Shown one piece after another: positions 1 to 9,698 of a stretch of DNA of 64,000 nucleotides (the stretch's first letter is position 1; every line of letters begins with the position of its first letter). The notes below the pieces were generated by a model. That model was not told the origin of the DNA. It ran no database searches and saw nothing but the letters and a program-made list of their open reading frames with translations. The DNA comes from Trifolium pratense (lineage: Eukaryota > Streptophyta > Magnoliopsida > Fabales > Fabaceae): assembly GCF_020283565.1 (NCBI RefSeq), contig NC_060063.1, forward strand, positions 37,038,635-37,102,634. The letters run 5' to 3'. The translations under genes and the position numbers were made by a program.

Positions 1-484
1 CTTATTTTTCACATGTGGTACTTTTGGCTCCTTATGGTCGCCAGTTTGGTCCTGGATTGGTTTTTCTTCGTTGGACCCTCAAAGTCCATCTGACCATTTT
101 CTTCCGTTCGTTGACGCAGCAGGTGGTCGTCGAGCATGATAGTCTTTTTTGTAGCTTATTTGGCTCATTTGTGTTTGGGCTCTATGGAATGAAAGAAATC
201 ATCGCATCTTCAGTAATTTAACAAATATGTTATCTCAACTATTGGACAAAGTTAAAATTGACTCCTTTTAGTGGTTGAAGTCGACGAATGTGACTCTAGT
301 TGCAAACTTACACAGTTGGTGGTCGAATCTCTTGTTATGTTTGGGAATCGACTAATTTTTTTTCATGCTATATGACACTTTGTATAACTTTTGGTAGTCT
401 TTTTCGACACACCTTGTGTTGAGAAAGCTATTTGGTCTCTGATGTATATATGATTCATTTTGGTTTGTTAATAAAAAAAAAAAC
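1..484 (+). mobile_element. LINE 3' remnant (zinc-binding domain to poly-A)
   Basis: This is the decayed 3' end of an L1-like non-LTR retrotransposon that enters from the left edge. The frame running through 21-210 reads FGSLWSPVW, then SSLDPQSPSDHF, then LICVWALWNERNHRIF, which is the zinc-binding reverse-transcriptase-associated region of plant LINEs. Three in-frame stops lie near 140-155. A second stretch (about 235-355) gives the WWSNLLLCLGID type of C-terminal tail. An A-rich tail at 471-482 closes the element. It is non-functional. The recognition rests on motif wording only. Confidence 0.6.
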
Positions 485-549
485 TGGGATTAGGCCCCTT
501 TTGTATCTAAAAAAAACTATATTTTTTTTTTTTTTATAAAATTTATATT

Positions 550-720
550 TACACACTATGTATATAAAGATAATACATGAGTTTTTGTGTGGACTTTTTA
601 TAATACCAACAATATCCTTGATTTTTTTAGTAACAACAAAATTTTTTTATTAACAAACTCACCATAATGTAACAAACAAAAATTTATTAAAAAAATCACC
701 ATAACATAAAAACATATTTT
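550..720 (+). repeat. Dispersed repeat, possible Helitron 5' end
   Basis: The segment starts with an ACTATGTATATAAAGATA-type run and continues into GTGTGGACTTTTTATAATACC and a T-rich, A-rich tract. The reverse complement of a clearly related sequence lies at about 9020-9232, where it begins CTATACTATATATAAAGAGG. A TCTATACTATATATAAAG-like start is typical of plant Helitron 5' ends. No rolling-circle gene or 3' hairpin with CTRR was found nearby, so the assignment is tentative. The rest of 485-870 is AT-rich with poly-A and poly-T runs and no gene. Confidence 0.35.
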
Positions 721-874
721 TTTTTGGAAATAAGGTAGACATTAAAAAAACAAAATATCTTATATTAAGGAGCGGATTGAATATTTAATGCAAGATAAAA
801 AGATAAGTTAGATAGAGGCACCGACATAATATTTAGGTTGTTTGTTGAAGAGGAATTTTAGGTTATTTCAAAGC

Positions 875-885
875 TATATATATAT
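875..885 (+). promoter_or_regulatory. TATA box of the F-box/LRR gene
   Basis: TATATATATAT lies 54-64 bases before the ATG at 939, a normal distance for a plant core promoter with a short leader. No other core element is obvious. Confidence 0.5.
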
Positions 886-938
886 TAACTAGTCTTTTGT
901 TGAAAGAAATAGATAGATACAGTAGATCGGAAGCTGCT

Positions 939-2732
939 ATGGCAATGGCAATGGCATCATCAAGCAGAAAAAGAATGGCGTCGTCAGATATACCCAATGA
1001 TTGCTGGGAGTTGGTGGTATCTAAACTCCTGAACGATAACGAGATCGATAAAGTGGAGGAGCGTAATCATTATTTAGAGACACTATCTATGGTATCAAAA
1101 CAACTACTCTCAATAAGCAGCACTTTTGTGAATACCTTCAAATTAATTTCAAATCCATCATCTCGCCTCTTCCACAGGTTCACAAACCTAACCTCCCTCG
1201 ATCTCTCCACTTTCCACGGCGGCGACATCAACGCACTTCTCTCCCGAATCCCTCCCGCTTCTGTTTCCCGACTCACATCCCTTAACCTCTCTAACCACCC
1301 GACCTTCCCCAAATTAGGGTTACAATCTATTATTCTCAATAATAACAACAACAACCCTACATTCAGATTGACCTCTCTCATCTGTTCAAATATTGCTTCT
1401 CTCAAATTTACTGATATAACCTTCATTGCACATTCCTTTCCGTTTCTCCAACATTTGGATATCAGTTTCGACGGAGGAGGAGACGACGACTGCATCAAGG
1501 AGGATTATAACAATGCTCTAAATCTTGTTGCCAGAAAGCTTTCGAATCTCCTCAAAGTTAATCTCTCAGGTAATGTCTACGTTAATGATTCGTCGTTACT
1601 TGAACTATGTATCAACTGTGAGTTTCTACAAGAGGTGCTTATATTGCATTGCCCTTTGATAACACATGCTGGTATTGCTTTTGCAATACGCCGCAGACCT
1701 AGTTTGAATTCGCTTTCTATTAGTAACTTTAGGGAGGATCCAACACAAATTGATGACTTTACATCCTATTTCATTGATTCATTGGCCACTTTGAAGAACT
1801 TAACTTGTCTTGATTTGTCTTTTTCGGGTATCTCTGATGTGTTGCTTTACTCTATAGCACTTGATCATCTTCCTTTGAGGAAACTTGTTCTCCAAGGTTG
1901 CTATAATTATACTTACACTGGTATCTCTTATCTCTTGTCCAAGCGTCCGTCTCTGCAACATCTAGATCTTCGACACGCAGTGTTTTTGGATGACCAGCGT
2001 TTCAACCACCTCTGCCAATTTTTTGGTGAATTGGTGTCTATTAATGTCGGTTGCTGTGACAAGCTCACCAATTCATCCTTCTTTGCACTCCTTACCAACT
2101 GTCCTATGCTCGCCGAGATCAGAATGGAGTCCACAAAAATTGGAATTGGTCCAACACCGTCCGTGGTGGATTTGGTTGTATACCCTCAAGTCAAGTCTCT
2201 CCATTTGGCTTACAATTCAGCTTTGGCAGACAAACACATCAACATCTTTGGTTTCATGTTTCCTAAATTGCAACTTCTTGATTTGAGCTTTTGCCGTCAC
2301 ATATCTCAACAACATATTGCTATACTATTAAAGAGATGTAATAAGATCAGGCATTTGGAATTTGCCTGTTTCCCACAAGCTAAGCCATTTTCCATCGACT
2401 TTGATGAAGCTTCCAACCTGGAGGTGCTGAACTTGTCGCACTCAACAATTGAAGATGAAGAACTGTATGAAATCTCAAAGTTTTTCCCTCGCCTTCTGCA
2501 ACTCGACCTGGGACATTGTTATGATGTCACGGACAAGGGAGTTGGGCTAGCTGTAGAAAACTTCACACACCTCAGAGAGATTAATTTGCGACAATGTCGT
2601 AAAGTGTCTACTAATATCGTTTCCTCAATGATATTTTCCAGGCCGTCATTGAGAAAAATAACGGCTCCGCCTCATTTTCGCCCCCGTGACTGTGATAGGA
2701 AACTCCTCTTTCGACAATGTCTAGTTTTCTAG
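939..2732 (+). CDS. F-box/LRR (RNI-like) protein, single exon
   Basis: An intact 597-residue protein. The open frame extends upstream to 897, but the first ATG is at 939 and is taken as the start (MAMAMASSSRKRMASSD). Residues about 13-60 form a divergent F-box (DIPNDCWELVVSKLL, then LETLSMVSKQLLSIS). The rest is a solenoid of about 16 leucine-rich repeats of the cysteine-containing AMN1 type, for example LTCLDLSFSGISD, PSLQHLDLRHAVFLDD and LLQLDLGHCYDVTDKG. Proteins of this family are substrate receptors of SCF E3 ubiquitin ligases: the F-box binds the Skp1/ASK adaptor and the LRR binds the target, which cannot be predicted here. There is a TATA box upstream and no intron. A broken paralogue of the LRR part lies on the other strand at 6090-6539. 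Confidence 0.85.
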   Translation: MAMAMASSSRKRMASSDIPNDCWELVVSKLLNDNEIDKVEERNHYLETLSMVSKQLLSISSTFVNTFKLISNPSSRLFHRFTNLTSLDLSTFHGGDINALLSRIPPASVSRLTSLNLSNHPTFPKLGLQSIILNNNNNNPTFRLTSLICSNIASLKFTDITFIAHSFPFLQHLDISFDGGGDDDCIKEDYNNALNLVARKLSNLLKVNLSGNVYVNDSSLLELCINCEFLQEVLILHCPLITHAGIAFAIRRRPSLNSLSISNFREDPTQIDDFTSYFIDSLATLKNLTCLDLSFSGISDVLLYSIALDHLPLRKLVLQGCYNYTYTGISYLLSKRPSLQHLDLRHAVFLDDQRFNHLCQFFGELVSINVGCCDKLTNSSFFALLTNCPMLAEIRMESTKIGIGPTPSVVDLVVYPQVKSLHLAYNSALADKHINIFGFMFPKLQLLDLSFCRHISQQHIAILLKRCNKIRHLEFACFPQAKPFSIDFDEASNLEVLNLSHSTIEDEELYEISKFFPRLLQLDLGHCYDVTDKGVGLAVENFTHLREINLRQCRKVSTNIVSSMIFSRPSLRKITAPPHFRPRDCDRKLLFRQCLVF

Positions 2733-3303
2733 TATTCTGTAAGTGCTTTGTTCGAGCAGTAAGTTTTATGTTTGTTTTATTTGTTGACAATGTGAACTTC
2801 CAATTGATTTATTCTGTTACTGGTAATATCATGTGTATAATAATTGCTATTTTTGAATAATACATTTCATAGTAGAGTTCATAAAATTACTCTGATTTTG
2901 TTACATAGAATGTGAACATTTCTTTTGACGTGCAAAAATGTTGTAGGATCCTCATTCATCTTGGCAGAGCTTTGAAATCTATATTGAGGGATATAACATC
3001 TGATCGCTACGGTAGAAAACCTATTATAATTAGAGGGGTTATTAGCACAGTGTAAGTATATATATATGTCATGTGAAGGGATCCTTTTCTTTGCCTTCAA
3101 GCTAGCTAGACTCTTTATGTTTTGCTATGACCACAATGGTGTTTGCTTGATTTCTGTGTCGTTTTCAACACGTTGTTTGGTGAGTTAACCCTCTGACTTG
3201 TGAGTTATTGTTAAAAACAAAAAAAATTATTGAATCTCTGTAGGTCATCCATATTTTAAATAAGCCTTGCTTAAAAAGGTGCATTTCTACATATCTTATC
3301 AGG

Positions 3304-3394
3304 CTGTGTTGTTTGGTCTTGTGATGGTGTGGTTCTATTTTGTTTTGGGTGTCTTGCTGCGTCGTTTTAATCGTACTGTATTGATTTTAAATGT
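3304..3394 (+). repeat. Direct repeat, copy A (pair with 4220-4310)
   Basis: About 90 bases reading TCTTGTGATGGTGTGGTTC, then TTTTGTTTTGGGTGTCTTGC, recur at 4220-4310 with few changes (for example GCGTCG against GCATCA). The spacer 2733-4870 has no supported gene. The duplicated tract suggests an old local duplication or two copies of an unrecognised element. Confidence 0.6.
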
Positions 3395-4001
3395 CATTTA
3401 ATATAATTTTGTAGATATATATTATTTGATCCTTCTAGGTGTAACTCATGTGATGCCATGGTTTTCATATATAAAACATGTAGTTAGTCATCAGTATTCA
3501 GTATATGTTGGTAAGTGCTAAATGTATATACTTATAATGAATGTTTGGCATATACTTCTTTTTTATATATCTATCTGTCAACAATCACCATTATCCTAGG
3601 CAAGTCGAGTTTTCATTGTTAATTAAGCTTTAAATTAAATATAAGACTCGATCCATATTATCATTGAACCAAAACCTATTAGCACGGACCATGTTGGAAA
3701 AACTTAAATAGAACTTATTAAAAGTAGGTTCCACGAGTTCCTTGTGCAAAGCTTCCTTGTTGCTTGAAATTGAAATTTTGTTAGTGATCATAGTGTTATG
3801 TTTCAATAGCTAACACATTCACCCAAATGCCATTCCAAGTATAGAATCAGATTCCATAGTTGCTTCTGGTAGAGATCTTAGACATGGTTTTATATATTTG
3901 GCGAATAATTATTTGTTTCCTCTTATTTTCAGGATAGGGATGTCTTGTAGCTACTTATGGTTTGAATATGAATGTGCTTCAGGGTGTTTTTTTTCTTCTT
4001 A

Positions 4002-4073
<72 letters not shown>
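4002..4073 (+). repeat. (TAT)n microsatellite
   Basis: About 24 uninterrupted TAT/ATT triplets. An apparent open frame through it codes for polyisoleucine and is an artefact of the repeat. It should be highly length-variable between accessions. Confidence 0.95.
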
Positions 4074-4219
4074 GATTGTTGTTGTTGTCAACCCTTAATG
4101 TATTAAAATCTTGCATAAATTTGCTGTCTTCTGTCCATTATGCAGATTTGTTTGGAGTATCATGTCCATGTGGTTGCCTTCTTGCTATTGGCATGAGAAT
4201 CTCCTATTTCTAGGTATTG

Positions 4220-4310
4220 TCGTGTTGCTTAGTCTTGTGATGGTGTGGTTCTATTTTGTTTTGGGTGTCTTGCTGCATCATTTTAATCGTCCTGTATTGG
4301 TTTTAAATGT
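4220..4310 (+). repeat. Direct repeat, copy B (pair with 3304-3394)
   Basis: Second copy of the 90-base repeat described at 3304-3394. Its open frames are not supported as genes. Confidence 0.6.
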
Positions 4311-4871
4311 TTTTGCAGTGTTCATGTATGTATCTTTGTAGCTAATTATGCATTGTTTAGCCAAAACAAGTTTAGATTATCTGCTTTTTTTTATAGGTTG
4401 AGTATTGTCTAAGATTTGTATCTTGCAGAGTATGGATAAATGTCCACTACATACAATATAGATTCTCTGCATTTTTTAACAGGTTTGAGTCCTAACTGGT
4501 TTAAACTATAATGATTTTATCATACATTTCAAAGAGTACGTTTTACTTCTAGACAAAATTATTTATGTTATAATTCCTTTTTAGTCAATTTGATTCACAT
4601 TATTTCTGTTTCCAATATAAGGATAAAAAAGGTTGTGTTTCCAATAACTTAAGGGAGGTTTGTGTCTATTTTAAAACTAGAGGAAGTGTCTGTGTCATTT
4701 AAAGAAAACTCAGGGGAGGTGAGTGTAGTTTGCCCTTAAATAAATAAATTCATTTATGATTTGTGTTATGTTGATTGGATATCGATTGACTTTCTTTATG
4801 AGAGAAAACTCGTGATTATATCATATAAGGGCCAATTTATGTCCTATTTAAATTGACGTATTTGAATTTAT

Positions 4872-5003
4872 TTTTTATTTTTTTTTTTTTTTGAAGAAGC
4901 TAAATTAGCTCACCCAAATTGGCACCAGAGAGAATTGAACTTCAGAAGAGGAGCACACTCTCAGGTCTCAAGCCAATACCAATACACCAACCCAAGTGGG
5001 TGT
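4872..5003 (-). mobile_element. tRNA-derived SINE (family A), 13-bp TSD
   Basis: Inserted on the minus strand: the plus strand begins with a poly-T run (the A tail) and ends near ACCCAAGTGGG. The minus strand carries a box-B-like GAAGTTCAATTCTC and ends GCCAATTTGGGTGAGC then a T/A-rich tail. Perfect 13-bp target duplications TATTTGAATTTAT lie at 4859-4871 and 5004-5016. A second copy of the same family is at 51698-51824. About 132 bp, typical SINE length. Confidence 0.8.
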
Positions 5004-5063
5004 TATTTGAATTTATCTATTGATCTCAAGTATTTGTAAGACTGTTTCAACGAACTTATAGAA

Positions 5064-5438
5064 GATGTTTTCTCTCCCCACCTCCCGTGAATTTTTTATA
5101 CCCCCAATATTTCAATTTTGCCCTTGCAGAAAAATTCGGTTCGCAGAAACCGAATTTTTACTAGTGCAAATTCAGAGTAAATTTCGATTTTTAGAAACTG
5201 AAATTTGTTTTCAAGGCAAAAAAAAACTTCGGTTTCTACAAACTGAAGTTGTTTTCAAAGGCAAAATTGTACCTTTAGCTTGTTTAGAAAGTATATAAAT
5301 CTCTTTTGTAAGGGTTGAAGTACCCCTAGTACTCCCTTATATTTATATACAACTATTGCTTATCAAAAAAAAAAAAAGGCAAAATTGAAATTCAGGAGGA
5401 TAAAAGATTCAGCTGGGAGGTGGGGGAGAGAAAACATT
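5064..5438. mobile_element. MITE with 9-bp TSD and internal hairpins
   Basis: Terminal inverted repeats of about 55 bp begin GATGTTTTCTCTCCCC on the left and, read inward from the right, AATGTTTTCTCTCCCCC. The 9-bp duplication CTTATAGAA flanks it at 5055-5063 and 5439-5447. A 9-bp duplication points to a Mutator-like (MULE) origin. The interior holds three short hairpins in tandem, the best being AAATTCGGTT/AACCGAATTT at 5132-5157. No coding capacity. Confidence 0.75.
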
Positions 5439-5631
5439 CTTATAGAAACAACTTAATTATGACAGGGTCCATTTAGCTTGGACCAATTCATGTATTGGTC
5501 TAAATTACACCACTTTTTTCCACCTTGGATTAAATCATTCCACCAAATTTTATCATGGTCTAACAACACAAAATTTGACTCATCAACTCTGTATTTGTCT
5601 CTCCTTCCTTCTCTCTCCTTTGCTAAATATA

Positions 5632-6042
5632 GATTGGCTTAATTAGTTTTTTGGTCCCTTAAAGATATTTTAGGTTTCACAATGGTCCCTTAAAGAAAAA
5701 AAGGTCAGGATTGGTCCCTTAAAGACACATATGTTTCTCGATTGGTCCTTTCCGTCAATTTTTTACAAAAAATGTTAGTTTTAGTAAACTGAATTGTGGA
5801 TGTCATTAAGTGTAAGTGGTCCACCAAAAACCTTATTAATTTTTAAAATTTTAACAATTTGAATTTTTTGTTATATTTGGAGTTAAAATTTAACGGGAAG
5901 GACCAATATGGCAAAAATATATGTCTTTAAGGGACCAATCCGGACATTTTTTTCTTTAAAGGACCAATCCGGACCTTTTTTTCTTTAAGGGACCATTGTA
6001 AAACTTAAAATGTCTTTAAAGGACCAATAGACTAATTAAGCC
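5632..6042. mobile_element. MULE-type MITE with 'GGTCCCTTAAAG' ends
   Basis: Both ends carry GGCTTAATTAG followed by repeated TTGGTCCCTTAAAG-like blocks in inverted orientation. Nine-base duplications CTAAATATA flank it at 5623-5631 and 6043-6051. The element is 411 bp and non-coding. Single-ended relatives of the same family occur at 7835-7960 and 34828-34911. Confidence 0.75.
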
Positions 6043-6089
6043 CTAAATATATGGTTCTTTAGAGAATTAATTGCTCAAAAATCAAAAGG

Positions 6090-6539
6090 AATGCCTCTAA
6101 TCACCATTCCTCTGACCAAACTTGTGGATTCTGGTGCTAGCGAAGCTGTGTCAAATTTATCCTTGAGCCTCTTTAAGGCATTCAGAAAACTCCGTTTGAA
6201 TCTTACTAAAAGACTTGATTTCTGCTTGGTTAATCTACCATGGACGGTGTTGGACCAATTCCAATTTGTGAGCAAAGGACAGCTGGTAAGGAGTGCAAGG
6301 AAGGATGAATGAATCGGTGAGCTTGTCACAGCCGCTGACATTAATAGACACCAAACCTGCAAGGAATGTACAGAGTTGATTAAAAAGCCGATCATGCAAA
6401 AAGTTTGCACGTTGAAGATCTAGATGCTGCAGAGATGGACACTTAGACAAGAGACTAAGAGTAGAGATACAGAATAGTTATAATTGTAGCAATCTTGTAG
6501 AATAAGTTTGGTCAAGGAGGCGATTGAAGTGCTAGAGCC
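6090..6539 (-). pseudogene. F-box/LRR pseudogene fragment
   Basis: On the minus strand the frame reads LSKCPSLQHLDLQRANFLHD, then FLAGLVSINVSGCDKLTDS, closely matching residues of the intact gene at 939-2732 (SKRPSLQHLDLRHAVFLDD and GELVSINVGCCDKLTNS). Frame changes occur around 6290-6310 and stops lie in the upstream part (about 6440-6540). Only the middle of the LRR domain is present. The 5' side is cut at 6540 by the Harbinger-like element. It is a relic of a local, inverted duplication of the F-box/LRR gene. Confidence 0.8.
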
Positions 6540-6542
6540 TTA

Positions 6543-8135
6543 AGGTCCGTTTGGTTAATAGAAGAGATGAAAGGGGAGGGATTTTAATTGAAGGGAGGGA
6601 AGAGGAGCGGAGAAATTTTAATTATTTATGTGTTTGGTTTAAAATAGAAGAGGGGAGAGGAGGTAAAGAATTTCGACTACAAATATGTTAATATGTTTGA
6701 TTCGGAGGAGGAGGGGAGAGATTATTAAATTAATTTATTTTTTTATCCTTATAATCTTATCACAAATTCACTTTCATGAACAATTGAGCAGAACATGAAA
6801 ACTCGATTAACAAAAAAAAAAAACTGTGATAACTCAATAACCAAAAACTCCATAAATAATGAAACACAAAAAATTTAACAAAAAATTCATTGTTAAAAAA
6901 TATTAAAGCACTTCTAATACATTACAATAAAAAGAATAATTATAAAACAGTATATTAAAAATAAAAATAAAAAACAAAATGGTTAGAAAATTACTGTACA
7001 AAATAATAGAAAACATGTTTGTTACCAATGTTATAAATGAATAAGCTTAAGTAACAATGCTTAAAAAAATTAAACGTAACAAAAAAAATTGAAAACATAA
7101 GAAAAAATGTATTCGTGTAAGGTATAAAAAATATTACGATATAAATATCAAGAATTAGCACAAAAAGGGTTGCATTGGATATTGAAAGTACATATGTAAC
7201 AAAATGATTTGGAAAAAAAATTAGAAAGTTGCAAACATAATTTTTTTTTTGATATTTTAAAATAATTATGAGGACAATTATGTCAACATAATTAAAATTA
7301 GGGGCACGCTAAACAGTGTCACCAGAGCACTTGTTAAGCATAAAAAAAACTAAAAAAGGAAAGTAAATGATAAAGTTAATGTTAGAAAGATAATTTTTTT
7401 TATTAATGTTTTTAATGTATTAAATGCACAAGTTTCAAAGGAAAACTTCTATATTATTATGTTTGGAGCACATGATAGGATATTGACAGGATAGGATAAA
7501 CAGTTGGATAAGGATATGATAGGATACTGATAGGATAAACACTAATCCTATCATGTGTTTGGAGCACACATGATAAAAAATATGATAGCATTATGTTATC
7601 ATATCATGTGTTTAGTGCAACTTAATATTGACAATAAAAAGGGCACGTTTAATTTGGTGCGCAGGATATGATAATGACATGATATGATATAAAGCAGGAT
7701 AAGAATAAGATATGATATAAGAAGGATAGCAGTTATCCTATAATGCGTTTAATGCACACGGGATAACAAACATGATAATTGTCATATCATGTTTTTAATA
7801 TATACTCTCGCATAATAATATGATAAAATATAGGCTTAATTGCACATTTGGTCCCTTGTCTTTATTTTAGGTTTCAAGTTGGTCTCTTATCTTTTAAAAG
7901 TTTCAAATTGGTCTCTTATCTTTTCTTTCGACTAACGCTGTTAGATGTAGACACGTGGCAAACAAAAATTGGGGTAAGGAGGAATTTTGCTCCTCTCCTC
8001 CCACCTCTAAAAATTGAACCAAACACATTTAACTAAAAATATTTCCTCATATTCCTTGAAAAATTTTGTCAAAAAAAATAATATTTCCTCACATTCCATC
8101 CCATCCTCTCCAAAAACCGCCAACCAAACACACCC
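6543..8135. mobile_element. PIF/Harbinger-like non-autonomous element (composite)
   Basis: Ends AGGTCCGTTTGGTT (left) and, inward from the right, GGGTGTGTTTGGTT. TTA is present on both sides (6540-6542 and 8136-8138). This is the target site and end style of PIF/Harbinger MITEs. The interior is AT-rich and without a transposase. It contains nested material: a GATAGGATA-rich stretch at about 7455-7830 and a single MULE-MITE end at 7835-7960. The flanking G/A-rich and C/T-rich subterminal blocks (6560-6720 and 7985-8120) are roughly inverted copies of each other. Confidence 0.6.
7835..7960 (+). mobile_element. Single-ended MULE-MITE relic ('TTTGGTCCCTT' end)
   Basis: GGCTTAATTGCACATTTGGT, then repeats of CAAGTTGGTCTCTTATC, matches the terminal blocks of the MITE at 5632-6042, but no inverted partner end is seen. 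It is nested inside the Harbinger-like element. Confidence 0.5.
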
Positions 8136-8304
8136 TTAAGCATCCAATCAATAACGGAGGTCGGTCTATTTCTTTAAATAGAGCAGATCAAGAGTTTTTT
8201 TATAAGCTTATTTAGCTAAAAAAAGTCGGACTTTAGGCCATTAAAAAAGTGTTTTAGATCTACTAGACCGATCTATTTAAATAAAGTCGAATTATATTTC
8301 TACA

Positions 8305-8345
<41 letters not shown>
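8305..8345 (+). repeat. (ATT)n microsatellite
   Basis: About 13 ATT triplets. The surrounding 8136-9420 contains no gene that I can support. It holds AT-rich repeats and a GGGCTTGACAAAGCTAGCTC-type dispersed repeat near 8745-8790. Confidence 0.9.
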
Positions 8346-9019
8346 GTCTTAAAAAAACTATTATTATTATATATTAAAATTCGCACGTTGATTAAATTAT
8401 AAATCTATTAGCTTTTTTTTCAGTATAGTTTAAGTTTATTAATTCGTTGTGTAAAAAAAAAGTTTATTAATTCGCATTAATTTTTCACATATATAAATGT
8501 ATTATTATAAACTAAAACTGAAATATGATGTCATATGTAGTCAAATTATTTAAAATATCATGTTAAATATATAAAAAAAAAGTTAAATCTCATTAGTTTA
8601 TTAGTTCATTAGTATATTTAAAAATATATATAATTATTTATTTAAATATGTTCATATGAAATAAGTTTTTAAACATGTTCATAGGCCATGTTAGGCTTTC
8701 AAAAGGCCAAACATAGACCTAAGAAATAAGCCTATATGACTAACCACAAGTCGGGCTTGACAAAGCTAGCTCGGCCTAGCCCATTCCAAACCCTAATTAT
8801 ATTAGTGCATAGACTCACATTCAAAATTGTATACACATGAAAGTAAAGGTTCTCCGAGTTATGGCTAGACTCACACTTTAAAACGTGGAGAAGTGTAAAA
8901 TATGTGGTTGGAAATCTAAACCCCTAATACTATCTCTCAATCTCTCATATCAAGTGAGTTATACTCACTAGCGGGCCAGGCAGGCGCGGAACTAACTTAT
9001 GTAAAAAAAAAAAGTTACG

Positions 9020-9262
9020 TCTTATGTTACGGTGAGTTTGTTAATAAAAGATTTTTGTTGCTAAAAAAATGTGTCTTATGTTATGGTGACTTTGTTAATA
9101 AAAGATATTTGTATATTTTTATTGCTACTAAAAAAAATCAAGGGTACAGTAAAAAAAATCAAGAGTATTGTTGGTATTATGAAAAGTCCACGCCAAAACT
9201 CACGTATCCTCTTTATATATAGTATAGATATAGAAGTATAGATATAGATATAGATATAGATA
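9020..9262 (-). repeat. Dispersed repeat, possible Helitron 5' end, plus (ATAGAT)n
   Basis: The minus strand reads CTATACTATATATAAAGAGG, then GTGAGTTTTGGCGTGGACTT, matching the plus-strand repeat at 550-720. TATAGA/TAGATA repeats at 9222-9266 sit at its outer end. Inside is a direct repeat of about 60 bp (TTATGTTACGGTGAGTTTGT at 9023 and TTATGTTATGGTGACTTTGT at 9074). Confidence 0.35.
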
Positions 9263-9420
9263 GATAGATGTACCATAGAGATAAAAAAATAAAAAAATTC
9301 ACCTCAATTTTCCTAGAGGTACTTGGTTCGAAACTTGACATTAAAAAAAAAAAAATACAATTTGTATATCATAATTTATCGGTAAATGTTAACCCGGGTC
9401 AGTTACACTAGTTATATACA

Positions 9421-9693
9421 TACTACTCCGTCCCATAATATAGGCAAAAAAAATATTTTCACACTTATTAAGAAAAGTAAAATATGATAATTTCAAGGTT
9501 GACTTTTTGTGTGTTTGTTGAATAAGTTTCATGGGAAGATGTAAAAACAGTTTTTATTGGTTATTGATTATGGGGAAAAGAAGAGAGAGAGTAAATTAAG
9601 TAAAAGTTTATCTTGAAAATGATAAAAGTTAGTTTTTTTTGCTTATAATTTGGGACATGAAAAAGTGATTTTTTTTGCGGGACGGAGGGAGTA
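9421..9693. mobile_element. Stowaway-like MITE (Tc1/mariner)
   Basis: Ends TACTCCGTCCCATAAT on the left and GGGACGGAGGGAGTA on the right, the well-known CTCCCTCCGTCCC terminal repeat, each bordered by TA (target duplication). About 270 bp, AT-rich, non-coding, with an inverted CATAATATAGGC / GCTTATAATTTGGG subterminal pair. Confidence 0.8.
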
Positions 9694-9698
9694 CATGC

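Noticed and set aside
2879..3100. 73-aa minus-strand ORF after the F-box/LRR gene
   Set aside because: No motif, overlaps the expected 3' UTR, and contains low-complexity sequence.
3898..4098. Small polyisoleucine protein
   Set aside because: The frame is created by a (TAT)n microsatellite.
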